A DNA stretch of 64,000 nt from an uncultured Erythrobacter sp. (GTDB taxonomy: Bacteria > Pseudomonadota > Alphaproteobacteria > Sphingomonadales > Sphingomonadaceae). Each line of letters opens with the position of its first letter. Positions within the stretch are counted from its first letter, which is position 1. The translations under genes were made by a program, and so were the position numbers. The stretch lies in the NCBI GenBank assembly GCA_947502815.1, contig CANNBH010000001.1:2576818-2640817 (forward strand). Reading direction: 5' to 3'. Of this stretch, positions 9,812 through 20,277 are shown one piece after another. A model generated the notes under the pieces. That model was not told the origin of the DNA, did no database searches, and saw only the letters and a list, made by a program, of their open reading frames with translations.

Positions 9812-10116
9812 CCGAGACATGGACCGCATGTTACACGGTCCAGAGGCAAAAGTTTCACGCTCCGCGCGGATGGCCATTGACCGGGACGACCGTTCGCGTT
9901 TCGGGCGGTGGGTGATGGCATCGCGCGCATGCATTTGCTCTGCCTAGCGAGCGCGCGCCAAGTAGGAAAATCGCTCGCGCCCGCGCATCAAAATGCGTCT
10001 GCCCACCCCAAGAAACGCCCACCCTAGGAACACCCGCCCTAAGAAACACCAACCCTAAGAAACACTGCCATCCGTCCCCATATTGACGCCAACGAACAGA
10101 GAGAAACTCAGCCCCA
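9812..10116. other. Intergenic region of 305 bases with a short tandem array
   Basis: No gene is supported here on either strand. The first half is plain GC-rich spacer. The second half holds a 16-base tandem repeat (10003-10066), followed about 50 bases later by the transglutaminase start. Confidence 0.7.
10003..10066. repeat. Four tandem copies of a 16-base unit
   Basis: Copies start at 10003, 10019, 10035 and 10051. The shared core is ccctaagaaacacc, with two to four differences per copy. It lies in the leader of the transglutaminase gene. There are no spacers between copies, so it is not a CRISPR array. Confidence 0.85.
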
Positions 10117-10914
10117 ATGAGCATTTTAATCGCCTCGCGCTTTGGCTTCACGCTTGAGGAGCCTTCAACCGCGCTGCTTCAGTTTGAGGCGGCGGCTCTG
10201 CCGGGCCAGACCATTATCCATTCGGCCTGCTCTATCGCCGCTGCTGACGGATTGTGGCGTGTGCCCGCCCATGATGCGATTGGCGAACGGGTTTGGCTGC
10301 ATGGATCGGGGCGTTTCGAGGTTCAGTATGAGGCTGAGGTGACGACCGATCGCGCGCTGCCCGCGCTGGATACGCTGGCGGCCATGCCGCTGCATCTGTT
10401 GCCGGGCGAAGCGATCCAATATTTGCTCGACTCGCGGTATTGCCGCGCGGATGATTTTCAAAGCCTCGCCGCGTCTGAATTTGCCGGGACCGAAGGCGGC
10501 GCGCGGATCGCGGCCATTGCCGAATGGATCGCCGAAAACTTCAGCTATGTCCCCGGTGCGTCCGATTCAAACACCAGCGCAACCGACAGCTTTATCAAAC
10601 GCGAAGGCGTGTGCCGCGATTACGCCCATGTGCTTGTCACGCTCGCGCGCGCATCCTCCATCCCAGCGCGGTACATCGCTTGTTATGCCCGCGGCGTATC
10701 CCCGCAGGATTTCCACGCGGTCGCGCAGGTCTATCTCGCAGATCCGTCGGGGGCGGGCGGCGCATGGCAATTGGTTGATCCGACCGGAATGGCCGATCTG
10801 ACCAACGCGGCCATAATCGGCGCAGGGCGCGATGCGGCGGATGTGTCCTTCCTCACCAGCTTTGGCCCCATGCGATTTGAACACTCCCGCGTTGAGGTTG
10901 CGCTCAACACATAA
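10117..10914 (+). CDS. Transglutaminase-like cysteine protease family protein
   Basis: The 265-residue protein has an N-terminal beta-rich bacterial transglutaminase-like region (1-95) and a transglutaminase core with the Cys-His-Asp triad visible as REGVCRDYAHV, QDFHAVAQVYL and WQLVDPTGM. Members act as peptidases or amide-bond exchangers; this one has no signal peptide, so it is probably cytoplasmic. It ends 146 bases before zwf. Confidence 0.9.
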   Translation: MSILIASRFGFTLEEPSTALLQFEAAALPGQTIIHSACSIAAADGLWRVPAHDAIGERVWLHGSGRFEVQYEAEVTTDRALPALDTLAAMPLHLLPGEAIQYLLDSRYCRADDFQSLAASEFAGTEGGARIAAIAEWIAENFSYVPGASDSNTSATDSFIKREGVCRDYAHVLVTLARASSIPARYIACYARGVSPQDFHAVAQVYLADPSGAGGAWQLVDPTGMADLTNAAIIGAGRDAADVSFLTSFGPMRFEHSRVEVALNT

Positions 10915-11060
10915 AGTCAATCTATTCGCACTTGCAGCAATTGTCTGATTGCAGCCTTCCGATCATATCGCTACCCCTTGTCGTAACGTCACGAAAACTC
11001 TACTCGTGCCCATTGTTAACGCTAACAATTGCGCGGATGGCCGCCATTGCGAGGACCCAG

Positions 11061-12533
11061 ATGACTGACTTTGCTGCAGATCGCTTGCTGCTGTTTGGCG
11101 CCACAGGCGATTTGGCGCGGCGCAAATTGCTGCCCAGCCTGTGCGCATTATGCGCGGATGGCCTTTTGCCTGAAAACCTTGCCATTATCGGCACCGCGCG
11201 CAGCGAAATCGATGATGCCGGTTTTCGCGAGATGGCCCGCGCCGCGTTGGAAGAATTCTTGCCAGCTCAGCGGCGCGGCGGAATGGCGACATTCCTCAAC
11301 CGGCTCAGCTATCAACAGCTCGACGCCAGCACGATCGACGGTTTCAGCGCGCTGGCTGAAAAGGTCAGGCAAGTGGGCGGCCCCGACGATCAAAATGGCG
11401 GCCTCGCCATCTTCCTTTCGACCGCGCCCAGCCTGTTTGGCCCCACGATTGCGGGCCTTGAACACGCCGGGCTGACCGGCGAACGGGTGCGCATGTGTTT
11501 GGAAAAACCGCTCGGCACTGATCTGGAGACTTCTGCCGAAATCAATGATGCGGTGGCCGCCGCCTTTAGCGAAGACCGAATTTTCCGCATCGATCACTAC
11601 CTTGGCAAAGAGACGGTGCAAAACCTGCTCGCCTTGCGCTTTGCCAATATTCTGTTCGAACCGATCTGGAATTCCAACGTTATCGACCATGTTCAGATCA
11701 CGGTCGCTGAAACCGTCGGTCTTGAAGGGCGCGTGACGTTTTATGACGATGCGGGCGCGCTGCGCGATATGGTGCAAAACCATATGCTGCAATTGCTGGC
11801 GCTGGTGGCGATGGAGCCGCCGACCAGTTTCGATGCGACCGCGGTGCGCGATGAAAAGGTGAAAGTGCTGCGCGCGCTGCGCCCTGCCCTCGCCACTGAA
11901 ACCGTCACCGGCCAATACCGCGCGGGCGCGGTCGATGGTCAAGCGGTGCCGGGCTATGATGAGGAACTGGGCAAAGCCTCGACCACGGAAACCTTCACCG
12001 CGATCAAAGCGCATGTCGACAATTGGCGTTGGAAGGGTGTTCCATTTTACCTGCGCACGGGCAAACGCCTGCCGGAACGGGTCACAGAGATTTTGGTGCA
12101 ATTTCGCGCTGTGCCGCATTCGATTTTCGCAGGGGCCGGTGGTGGTCCGGGCACAGGACTTCAACCCAACAGCCTGCTCATTGGCATTCAACCGGATGAG
12201 GACATCACGTTGTCGCTGATGGCGAAAGTCCCCGGTTTGGACGAGGACGGCGTGCGCCTGCGCGAAGTGCCATTGCAGATCAAAATGCCCGATGCCTTTG
12301 TCGGTCAACATCGCCGCATCGCATACGAACGCCTGCTGCTCGACCTGATCAAAGGGGACCAGACATTGTTCGTGCGCCGGGATGAGGTTGAGGCGCAGTG
12401 GGAATGGGTCGACGCCATCCGCGCCGAGTGGGAGGCCAACGGGGTGACACCCAAGACGTATGCTTCGGGCAATTGGGGGCCCAGCGCCGCCATCGCCCTA
12501 ACCGAACGTGATGGGGTAAGCTGGCATGAGTAA
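11061..12533 (+). CDS. zwf: Glucose-6-phosphate 1-dehydrogenase
   Basis: Zwf oxidises glucose-6-phosphate to 6-phosphogluconolactone, the first step of the Entner-Doudoroff route. The chosen ATG follows GAGG at 11051-11054 and gives a 490-residue protein starting [19 protein letters not shown], whose GATGDLA is the NADP-binding loop. An in-frame start at 10932 would add 43 residues without similarity to the family. The substrate-binding signature RIDHYLGKE is intact. The last 8 bases overlap edd, indicating one transcript zwf-edd-glk. No lactonase gene is present in the window. Confidence 0.96.
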   Translation: MTDFAADRLLLFGATGDLARRKLLPSLCALCADGLLPENLAIIGTARSEIDDAGFREMARAALEEFLPAQRRGGMATFLNRLSYQQLDASTIDGFSALAEKVRQVGGPDDQNGGLAIFLSTAPSLFGPTIAGLEHAGLTGERVRMCLEKPLGTDLETSAEINDAVAAAFSEDRIFRIDHYLGKETVQNLLALRFANILFEPIWNSNVIDHVQITVAETVGLEGRVTFYDDAGALRDMVQNHMLQLLALVAMEPPTSFDATAVRDEKVKVLRALRPALATETVTGQYRAGAVDGQAVPGYDEELGKASTTETFTAIKAHVDNWRWKGVPFYLRTGKRLPERVTEILVQFRAVPHSIFAGAGGGPGTGLQPNSLLIGIQPDEDITLSLMAKVPGLDEDGVRLREVPLQIKMPDAFVGQHRRIAYERLLLDLIKGDQTLFVRRDEVEAQWEWVDAIRAEWEANGVTPKTYASGNWGPSAAIALTERDGVSWHE

Positions 12534-14331
12534 ACTGCACGATGTGATCCACCGCGTGACTCAGCGCGTGATCGACAATTCCCGCGCTGGCCGCTCCGCC
12601 TATCTGGAATTGATGCAGCGCGAGGCCGATCGCCGCCCTGAACACAAAGATGTGGCGTGCTCCAACCTCGCCCATGCCTTTGCCGGCGCGCTGGAGGATC
12701 AGAGCGCGATGAAGGCCGGACGCGGGCCGAACATTGGGATTGTCAGCGCTTACAATGATATGCTGTCGGCGCACCAACCCTATGGCCGCTATCCCGACCG
12801 GATGAAGATTTTCGCCCGCGAGGTTGGAGCAACGGCTCAGGTCGCAGGCGGCACCCCCGCCATGTGCGACGGCGTGACACAGGGCGAGGATGGGATGGAA
12901 TTGTCCCTGTTCAGCCGCGATAACATCGCCATGGCGACCACTATCGCGCTGTCACATCAAATGTATGATGGCGTCGCGGCGCTGGGTATTTGCGACAAGA
13001 TCGTGCCGGGCCTGATCATCGGGGCGCTGCGATTTGGCCATTTGCCAGCCGTCTTTGTCCCGTCTGGCCCCATGCCCAGCGGCATTTCCAACAAGCAGAA
13101 ACAGGAAACCCGCCAGAAATACGCGACCGGCGAAGTGGGGCGGGATACGCTGCTTGAAAGCGAGCTGGGATCGTATCATTCGCCCGGCACCTGCACGTTC
13201 TTTGGCACCGCCAATTCCAATCAGATGATGATGGAGATGATGGGCCTGCATGTGCCCGGATCGGCGTTCATCCAGCCGGGCACAAAACTGCGTCAGGCGC
13301 TCGACCGGGCGGCGGTTCACCGGCTGGCAGAGCTTGCCGGGACGACAACCCGCACGCTGGCGCAAGTGGTGGACGAAAAGGCGATTATCAATGCGGTGAT
13401 CGGCTTGCTCGCAACCGGCGGATCCACCAACCACGCGATCCACATTCCGGCGATGGCGCGCGCGGCGGGCATTCGCATTGATTGGAGCGACATGGCCGAG
13501 CTCTCCAGCGTCGTGCCGCTCCTCGCCCGCGTCTATCCAAACGGCGCAGGCGATGTGAACCAATTCCACCACGCGGGCGGCATGGCCTATGTTATCGGCG
13601 AATTGCTGGGTGCAGGCCTTGCGCATGGTGATATTCTCACCGTTTGGGATGGCGGTATGGACGCCTACACCGCTGAACCTGTGTGGACGGATGAAACGCT
13701 GCAATGGAGCCCGGTTGAAGCCAGCCGTGATGACACGATGCTGCGCCCAGCGGCCGCCCCGTTCCAAGACGACGGCGGCATGAAGCTGCTCACCGGCAAT
13801 CTGGGCCGCGCGTGCTTCAAATCATCGGCGGTGGCAAAGGATCGCTGGACCATAGAGGCACCGTGCCGCGTGTTTGAAACGCAGGCCGCCGTGACTGACG
13901 CTTTTAAAGCGGGTGAGCTCGACTGCGATGTTGTGGTCGTGGTCCGGTTCCAAGGACCGCGCGCCAACGGGATGCCGGAATTGCATGCTCTCACCCCCTC
14001 GCTTGCCGTGTTGCAAGACCGCGGGCACAAAGTCGCGCTTGTCACAGACGGGCGTATGTCCGGGGCCAGCGGCAAAGTCCCTGCGGCCATCCATATTACA
14101 CCCGAAGCCAAAGGCGGCGGGGCGCTCGCCTTGCTTAAAGACGGCGATGTTGTGCGGGTGTGCGCAGAGACCGGAGCGCTCTCCACAGACGCCGACCTTT
14201 CGGCCCGCACCCCTGCCCCAGAACCAGCGATAGAGCACGGCGTGGGACGCGAATTGTTCCGCATGTTCCAGACCCAAGCCGATGGTGCAGAGCAAGGCGC
14301 ATCGGCCATGCTTGCCAGCGCGGGGCTGTAA
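12526..14331 (+). CDS. edd: 6-phosphogluconate dehydratase
   Basis: Edd dehydrates 6-phosphogluconate to KDPG in the Entner-Doudoroff pathway. The 601-residue length is typical. IlvD/Edd family marks are seen: [18 protein letters not shown] and [13 protein letters not shown], which hold the iron-sulfur cysteines, and [14 protein letters not shown] near the C-terminus. It overlaps zwf by 8 bases and is 4 bases from the glk start. The aldolase gene eda is not in the cluster. Confidence 0.97.
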   Translation: MSKLHDVIHRVTQRVIDNSRAGRSAYLELMQREADRRPEHKDVACSNLAHAFAGALEDQSAMKAGRGPNIGIVSAYNDMLSAHQPYGRYPDRMKIFAREVGATAQVAGGTPAMCDGVTQGEDGMELSLFSRDNIAMATTIALSHQMYDGVAALGICDKIVPGLIIGALRFGHLPAVFVPSGPMPSGISNKQKQETRQKYATGEVGRDTLLESELGSYHSPGTCTFFGTANSNQMMMEMMGLHVPGSAFIQPGTKLRQALDRAAVHRLAELAGTTTRTLAQVVDEKAIINAVIGLLATGGSTNHAIHIPAMARAAGIRIDWSDMAELSSVVPLLARVYPNGAGDVNQFHHAGGMAYVIGELLGAGLAHGDILTVWDGGMDAYTAEPVWTDETLQWSPVEASRDDTMLRPAAAPFQDDGGMKLLTGNLGRACFKSSAVAKDRWTIEAPCRVFETQAAVTDAFKAGELDCDVVVVVRFQGPRANGMPELHALTPSLAVLQDRGHKVALVTDGRMSGASGKVPAAIHITPEAKGGGALALLKDGDVVRVCAETGALSTDADLSARTPAPEPAIEHGVGRELFRMFQTQADGAEQGASAMLASAGL

Positions 14332-14335
14332 AAGG

Positions 14336-15328
14336 GTGGCGGATCAAGACATTGTCACGGTCGATATTGGCGGCACGCATGCCCGCTTTGCCATTGCATC
14401 GTTGAATACCAATGGCGCCATCACCTTAAGTGAGCCCGTCACGCTCCACACCGATGCCTACGCCAGTTTTCAAACCGCGTGGGAGGAATTTCGTGCGCGC
14501 ATGGGCGGCGCTTTGCCAGATCGCGTGGCCATGGCGGTCGCGGGACGGATCAACCCGGACATTATCCGCTTTACCAACAACCCTTGGATCATCCGCCCCC
14601 CTCTCATCGAAGAAAAGCTGGGCTGTTCCAAGCATTTGATCGTCAATGATTTCGAAGCGGTCGCCCATGCCGCCGCGCGCGCGCCAAATGCGCAATTCCT
14701 CCGCCTTGCCGGTCCCGACACAGATCTGCCCGAAACCGGAACCATCAGCGTGCTGGGCCCCGGAACCGGCCTTGGCGTGGCCTATTTCTGGCGCGATGGA
14801 ACCGGGCGCTACCGCGTCCAAGCAACAGAAGGCGGCCACGGCGATTTCGCCCCGCTCGACGCGATCGAAGACGCCATCCTTGCCCGGCTGCGCAAACGGT
14901 TGACCCGAGTGTCCAACGAGCGCGTCGTTTCTGGCCCGGCCATTGTCGACATCTATCAAACGCTCGCCGCTCTCGAAAACCGCGCCGTCCACGAAATAGA
15001 CGATGTGGCCGTGTGGACCGCGGGCATGTCTGGCGAAGACAGCCTCGCCTCAGCGGCGGTTGATCGATTTTGTCTCGCACTGGGTTCGGTTGCGGGCGAT
15101 ATCGCATTGACGCAGGGAGCGGATGGGGTAGTGATCGCCGGCGGATTGGGATACCGAATCCGCGACACATTGCTATCATCAGGCTTTGCCGAAAGGTTTA
15201 CAGCCAAAGGGCGGTTCTCTTCCCTCATGGGAACCCTCCCCGTAAAACTCATAACGCATCCCCAACCCGGCCTGTTCGGTGCGGCGGCAGCGTTTAGCCA
15301 GACGTATTTTGAGGACCAACGACCATGA
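14336..15328 (+). CDS. glk: Glucokinase
   Basis: Glk phosphorylates glucose with ATP. I place the start at a GTG at 14336, four bases after the edd stop, giving 330 residues beginning VADQDIVTVDIGGTHARF; the phosphate-binding motif DIGGTHARF then falls at the usual N-terminal position. A longer frame from 14282 would lie inside edd. Other family marks are LGPGTGLGVA and EGGHGDFAP. Its stop overlaps the ppc-like start (ATGA), so the fourth gene is translationally coupled. Confidence 0.95.
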   Translation: MADQDIVTVDIGGTHARFAIASLNTNGAITLSEPVTLHTDAYASFQTAWEEFRARMGGALPDRVAMAVAGRINPDIIRFTNNPWIIRPPLIEEKLGCSKHLIVNDFEAVAHAAARAPNAQFLRLAGPDTDLPETGTISVLGPGTGLGVAYFWRDGTGRYRVQATEGGHGDFAPLDAIEDAILARLRKRLTRVSNERVVSGPAIVDIYQTLAALENRAVHEIDDVAVWTAGMSGEDSLASAAVDRFCLALGSVAGDIALTQGADGVVIAGGLGYRIRDTLLSSGFAERFTAKGRFSSLMGTLPVKLITHPQPGLFGAAAAFSQTYFEDQRP

Positions 15329-18114
15329 CGCTCCCCCTAAATTCAGTAGCCGATCTGGGTGAGCGGCTGAAAGAATTGCACGCCCGCACGCGTGAGACCC
15401 CGCTGTTCAATCCGGTGTTTCAATTGGGGCTGGACCTGTCGCGCAACGTCGAAGGCGGCAGCATGGATCTCGACGCGCTTGAGCGGTTGGTTGAAGAACT
15501 GGAATGCAGCAGCCTTAAATCGCGCGCAAACCGGTTGGAGCGATTGATCGCGCCGATTGGCCAGCGCGCCAATCAAACCGATCTTCAATCGGTGCTTTTG
15601 CGGGACAAAGCCTTCGCAGATTTTCAAACCCGCTGGGAAACACCGCGCCTGCACGCCGTTTTCACCGCACACCCGACCTTTTTGCTAACCCCGGCCCAAA
15701 CCAAAGCGGTCGCGGAGAAAGCCAGCCATGGCACCGCCATTTCTCGCGAAAGCTGCGCTTTGGGAGGCGAACGTCCCGCCGTTACGCTGCAATATGAACA
15801 CAGCCAAGCCATGGCCGCGATTGCCGATGCGCAAGATGCACGGTCGCAAATTGTGCAAGAGGCGTTGAACCACGCCGCTGCGCAATGGCCCGATCAATGG
15901 CACGACGTCACGCCAATGCCGTTCCGTTTCGCGACCTGGGTCGGGTATGACATGGACGGGCGCACCGATATCAAATGGTACACATCGATCCTGTTCCGAC
16001 TTCAGGAAAAGGCGATGCGGCTGACGCGGTATATCTCTGCATTGGAAGCGATTGATCCGGCGCATGGCATATTGCCGACCTTGCGTGCAGCGGGCGAACA
16101 CACCGACCAATGCGTGGCCGCCTTTGCCGAAGATCTGACCGATCCGGCTGATCTATCGCGTGCCGCCAATCAATTGACCGCCGACAGCGCAGCCAAACTC
16201 ACCAGCCTGACCGATATTATCGACGGGTTGGAAACCGACGCCCGCGACGCCGATGATCAATCGCGCGCCGTCGCGCTCAAAACTTTGGCCGCGACCATGC
16301 GCGCCGATGGATTGGGCATGGCCCACATCCATTTCCGGGTGAACGCCAAACAATTGCACAACGCGATCCGCGTGCATCTGCATGAAACGCCTGAGCTTGA
16401 TCTCGCCAGCAAAGGCGCGATGGGGACATTGCGCAAAATGCTCGCAGAGATCAGCCCCAAACGCACCAATTTCGCCAGCCTCGCGATTGAAAGCTCCACC
16501 GCGACCCGGCAATTCCTCGCGATGGCGCAGATCCTTGGCCATATTGATGCCGACACGCCAATCCGCATGTTGATTGCCGAATGCGAACAGCCCTCCACCG
16601 TGCTGGCCGCGCTCTATTTCTCCAAATTGTTCGGCATTGAAAACCGCGTCGATGTGTCGCCTTTGTTTGAAACGGAAAGCGCGCTGGAACATGGCGGGCG
16701 TTTCCTAGAGGCGCTGTGCAAAGAGGAACAATATCAGTCCTATGCCCGGCTGCGCGGACGGGTCTGCATCCAAACCGGGTTTTCCGATGCCGGCCGGTTT
16801 GTTGGGCAAATCCCGGCCAGCCTCGCGATTGAACGGCTGCAAGGGCGCATGGCGCAGGCAATGGCCCGCAATGGCCTGTCCGATGTCAGCGCGCTGATCT
16901 TTAACACCCACGGCGAAAGCATGGGCCGGGGCGCGCATCCATCTGGCTTTGCAGACCGCCTAACGTGGCCGATGAGCCCATGGGCGCGCAGTCAATTTGC
17001 CGCATCAAATATTGAGTTGGAGCCCGAGGTCAGCTTCCAAGGCGGCGATGGCTATATGGTGTTCCGCGGCCCTGACCTGGCCCGCGCGACTTTGACCCGA
17101 ATCATCGTGCAAAGCCCGGATACAGAAGCCGAAAACACCGATCCGCTGTACACCCGAACGGATGTCAGCCTCGATTTTTATCGTGCGATCCGCGCCCATC
17201 AACGCGCCCATTTGCGCAGCGCGACCTATTCACGCGCGGTGACGGCGTTTGGCCTTGGCCTGCTCAATTCCACCGGCAGCCGCGTTTCGCGCCGCCAATC
17301 TGATCTTTCAGCGGATAGGGATATGAATTTGCGCCAGATCCGCGCGATCCCGCACAATTCGATCCTTCAACAGCTTGGCTATCCGATCAATGTCATCGCC
17401 GGCATCGGCAGCGCGGCCGATGGCAATTACGAAGAAGTCGCCGCCCTCCTCACGGAAAGCGAGCGCGGGCAACAATTGCTGCGACTGGCGCGGACATCCA
17501 ATGCACTCGCCAGTGTAAAGACAGTCGCCGCGCATGGCGAATTGTTCAATTCTGCCTATTGGGCCACGCGCCCCTATCGCGGGACAGAACCGCATTTGTC
17601 CGCCGCCTGCGAAGTGCTGGCGGAATATCTGACCAAGGATGATCGCAGCGGCGTGTTCCGCCGATTGGCATCGCGGCTGCGCGTGGATGCGCTCAAATTC
17701 CACCGCCTGCTGGATCATCTCCCACCAGAAGAACCCGATCCGACAACGCAGGATACCCGCCGTATGATCGGCGCGGCGCAAGCGCTTCGGCTTGCCTTGA
17801 TGCAGCACATATTCCTTAGAGCCGTGTCTGTCCCGGTCTTCAGCCGCGCAAACGATATCAGCCGTGAAGATGTGCTCGAAATGGTGTTCAGCCTGCGGAT
17901 TGACGATGCGCTGGCGCAAATGCGCCGTGCCTTCCCAACGCATTTCCCCTCTACGGCGGATTTTGCGATGGACGCTCCAGCGGATTATCCCGACGCCTCT
18001 GTCGAAGGCTACGCGCAGATCACCCGCGATTATATCGACCCGATTGAACGGGCGTATAATCTGATGCTGCGTTTGTCTGTCGCAATCGCCAACCAATTTG
18101 GGGCGCATGGATAA
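15325..18114 (+). CDS. ppc: Phosphoenolpyruvate carboxylase-like protein (divergent)
   Basis: PEP carboxylase makes oxaloacetate from PEP and bicarbonate. The 929-residue length and the early catalytic histidine segment (VFTAHPT) fit the family, as does the VGYDMDGRTD stretch that replaces the usual GGDRDGN. The mobile glycine loop, normally FHGRGG...GRGG, reads NTHGESMGRGAHPS: the first catalytic Arg is replaced by Glu and the loop is shorter. The protein may therefore be a divergent subfamily or have altered activity. It is the last gene of the zwf-edd-glk operon, which suits anaplerosis from an Entner-Doudoroff flux. Confidence 0.75.
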   Translation: MTLPLNSVADLGERLKELHARTRETPLFNPVFQLGLDLSRNVEGGSMDLDALERLVEELECSSLKSRANRLERLIAPIGQRANQTDLQSVLLRDKAFADFQTRWETPRLHAVFTAHPTFLLTPAQTKAVAEKASHGTAISRESCALGGERPAVTLQYEHSQAMAAIADAQDARSQIVQEALNHAAAQWPDQWHDVTPMPFRFATWVGYDMDGRTDIKWYTSILFRLQEKAMRLTRYISALEAIDPAHGILPTLRAAGEHTDQCVAAFAEDLTDPADLSRAANQLTADSAAKLTSLTDIIDGLETDARDADDQSRAVALKTLAATMRADGLGMAHIHFRVNAKQLHNAIRVHLHETPELDLASKGAMGTLRKMLAEISPKRTNFASLAIESSTATRQFLAMAQILGHIDADTPIRMLIAECEQPSTVLAALYFSKLFGIENRVDVSPLFETESALEHGGRFLEALCKEEQYQSYARLRGRVCIQTGFSDAGRFVGQIPASLAIERLQGRMAQAMARNGLSDVSALIFNTHGESMGRGAHPSGFADRLTWPMSPWARSQFAASNIELEPEVSFQGGDGYMVFRGPDLARATLTRIIVQSPDTEAENTDPLYTRTDVSLDFYRAIRAHQRAHLRSATYSRAVTAFGLGLLNSTGSRVSRRQSDLSADRDMNLRQIRAIPHNSILQQLGYPINVIAGIGSAADGNYEEVAALLTESERGQQLLRLARTSNALASVKTVAAHGELFNSAYWATRPYRGTEPHLSAACEVLAEYLTKDDRSGVFRRLASRLRVDALKFHRLLDHLPPEEPDPTTQDTRRMIGAAQALRLALMQHIFLRAVSVPVFSRANDISREDVLEMVFSLRIDDALAQMRRAFPTHFPSTADFAMDAPADYPDASVEGYAQITRDYIDPIERAYNLMLRLSVAIANQFGAHG

Positions 18115-18323
18115 AGGCTGCGTTGGCTAACGGTCTCGGCCGCGCTTCACACATTTTTACATCTTAACCTTTGGCGCTCCCCCGTCCCCCGGAGGGACGC
18201 CAGCGTGTTTGCGCGCGTTAGTCACTGGCAGTTCAGCCGCAAAAGCGGCATAATGCACGCATCGACACACAACGACTCTGCCGCCGCATTGGCGCAGATT
18301 TTTAGGTTTAGGATTTTCGCATC

Positions 18324-19220
18324 ATGGCTTTTACCACTTTCAAACTGGCTGCATTCGCCGGGATTGTCGCGCTTTCGGGCGGGGCCACATTGGTGGCGGC
18401 ACAGACTTATGCCGATGACGCCGGGAACGCCGCAGTAGAAGTTGCGGCCGATGCCGAAGACGCCATTCGCGCGATCGACCCGACAACGGGCGGTGCCTCT
18501 TTGGTTGTCGATCCAAGCCTGCCTCAACCGTATGATGTGCCCGCGACCGACGTCGAAGACCTGCCTGAACTGCCGCCTGCACCGATCACCGCAAGCGCGC
18601 TCCCAGTGGCTCCGGCGATCGCAGCGCCAGCAGCAGCGCCCAGCGTGGACATCGCGCCGCGCGGCCCCGCCGCTCGGATGATTTCAAACCCGCTGGTTCA
18701 GGCAACACCTGAGCCTGCTCCTGCACCGGCTGCACGCGTCGCGGTTAGCGACGAACCTTTCGTGGTCAAAAGCATCCTGCCGATTGAAGGCACCATCCGT
18801 TACGGCGAATGGTATTGGGACGAATCTCGCGCGCCTGCGACGGGTGAACTGGTTATGACAGTCGATCTCGACGCGCGCGTTATCAGCGTGTTCCGTGATG
18901 GCCATGAAATCGGCACCGCGGTTGCTCTGCTGGGCACAACATCGCACCCGACCCCGCTCGGCACATTCCCGATCCTGACCAAGGAACGCGACAATGTTTC
19001 TGAGAAATACAACAACGCACCGATGCCATGGACGTTGCGTTTGACTTGGGATGGCATCGCCATTCACGGTTCACCGGTTCAAAACGGCTATGCCTCGCAT
19101 GGTTGCATCGGTGTTCCCGATCCCTTCGCCGAAAAATTGTTCGCAATTGCCAAGCGCGGCGACCGGGTTGTGATTACACGCGGTCAAATGATCGGCATCG
19201 GCGACAAAATCATGTCCTAA
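18324..19220 (+). CDS. L,D-transpeptidase (YkuD domain), exported
   Basis: The 298-residue protein has an N-terminal signal (MAFTTFKLAAFAGIVALSGG), a Pro/Ala-rich linker to about residue 150, and a C-terminal YkuD domain with the catalytic motif HGSPVQNGYASHGCIGVP, where the Cys is the nucleophile. Such enzymes form 3-3 crosslinks in peptidoglycan or attach proteins to it in the periplasm. It is convergent with tilS and overlaps its end by 4 bases. Confidence 0.93.
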   Translation: MAFTTFKLAAFAGIVALSGGATLVAAQTYADDAGNAAVEVAADAEDAIRAIDPTTGGASLVVDPSLPQPYDVPATDVEDLPELPPAPITASALPVAPAIAAPAAAPSVDIAPRGPAARMISNPLVQATPEPAPAPAARVAVSDEPFVVKSILPIEGTIRYGEWYWDESRAPATGELVMTVDLDARVISVFRDGHEIGTAVALLGTTSHPTPLGTFPILTKERDNVSEKYNNAPMPWTLRLTWDGIAIHGSPVQNGYASHGCIGVPDPFAEKLFAIAKRGDRVVITRGQMIGIGDKIMS

Positions 19221-20230
19221 TGCGAATGACGTGGCGGTTCAGGGCTGAACCGCCACACGCGCATTTCCACACCGATTTTCGCCACTTTTTCGGCGCTTGG
19301 CACCGCCAGAACCCCGCCCAACGATGCGTTTTCACCGCGCCATAGACGGTCCGCAGCACGCCCGGCTTCGCTGCGGGTGACGCGCCCGCCCAATTCCGCA
19401 ACGATCCGCTGCACCGTTTCGATCTGAATGACGCGCGGGACATTGGCGCAATAGCGATAGGCCGGTTGAACCGGCGCATCGGGATCGCGCACCACCATCT
19501 CTGCCCAATCATTGTCGGCATACCATTCGAGCGCGCGCCACCCTTCGGCCAAATGCGCTGCGCTGGCCGCCAAAGCCTCTGCATCCAACCAGTCGTGCTG
19601 CGCCAAATGCGCCCGCACGCGCACCCGGTCAAAGGCTGGATTGGCGTTTGAAGGATCGCTGACCGGATTAAGCCCGGCCTGTTCGACCAGAGCCATCAAA
19701 GCATCCTTGCGCGCCCATAGGAGCGGCCTGATCAGGGGAATGCGTCCGCCCGGCAAAGACGTGCTTGCGCGCACTCCCGACAGTCCCGCCAGCCCACTGC
19801 CCCGCGCCAGCCGCATCAGCAATGTCTCCGCCTGATCATCGGCATGGTGCGCGGTGGCCGCCGCGCCAATCCCGTTCTCATCCGCCCATTCCGCAATCGC
19901 GGCATAACGGGCATCGCGGGCCTTTGCCTGAACATTGCCAGCGCCAACTCTGACCTCGCGCGCAGCAAAGGGCACGTCCAATGCGCCGCAAATTTCTTTC
20001 ACTAAGGCAACTTCACTGGCCGCCTCTTCGCGCAACCCGTGATTGATGCTGATAACGGCGATGTCGCCGGGCATCACCGCCCGCGCGAGCAACAGCAAAG
20101 CGAGGCTATCCGGGCCTCCGGAAACGGCAAGGCCAAGCGGGCCACCGCGGTCCTCAGCCGGCCACAGATCATCCAATGCGCCGCGAAAACGCGCGATCAA
20201 ATCGGGGTTGAGGCCCCGCAGTCTATCCAT
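19217..20230 (-). CDS. tilS: tRNA(Ile)-lysidine synthase
   Basis: TilS converts the CAU anticodon of a minor tRNA-Ile by attaching lysine to C34. The PP-loop SGGPDSLALLLLAR is at about residues 36-49, followed by ATAHHADDQAETLLMRLARG, typical of TilS. At 337 residues it is a short form with a reduced C-terminal part. It is the last gene of a minus-strand series ptsP, rodZ-like, TPR protein, tilS; the spacer to the previous gene is 47 bases. Confidence 0.95.
   Translation of the reverse strand: MDRLRGLNPDLIARFRGALDDLWPAEDRGGPLGLAVSGGPDSLALLLLARAVMPGDIAVISINHGLREEAASEVALVKEICGALDVPFAAREVRVGAGNVQAKARDARYAAIAEWADENGIGAAATAHHADDQAETLLMRLARGSGLAGLSGVRASTSLPGGRIPLIRPLLWARKDALMALVEQAGLNPVSDPSNANPAFDRVRVRAHLAQHDWLDAEALAASAAHLAEGWRALEWYADNDWAEMVVRDPDAPVQPAYRYCANVPRVIQIETVQRIVAELGGRVTRSEAGRAADRLWRGENASLGGVLAVPSAEKVAKIGVEMRVWRFSPEPPRHSH
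19231..19256. terminator. Hairpin at the convergent ldt/tilS junction
   Basis: A perfect 11-base-pair stem (gtggcggttca / tgaaccgccac) with a 4-base loop starts 10 bases after the L,D-transpeptidase stop. It lies inside the last codons of tilS. No U-run follows on the plus strand, so it may act with Rho or as a bidirectional barrier. Confidence 0.5.
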
Positions 20231-20277
20231 GTCAATCGGCGTATCAATGATCGCCCCCTGGGCTCAATAAGCTCGGG

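Noticed and set aside
8372..9934. Long open frame of about 520 codons on the minus strand opposite rimO
   Set aside because: The plus strand encodes a complete RimO with all cysteines; the minus frame is a codon-bias shadow with no motif or start signal.
11148..12311. 387-codon minus-strand frame opposite zwf
   Set aside because: Shadow of the clearly coding zwf frame; its composition is typical of antisense high-GC frames.
18172..18201. Terminator after the ppc-like gene
   Set aside because: The imperfect stem tggcg...cgcca with inner tccc/ggga is GC-rich but bulged, without a T-run, and its role is unclear.
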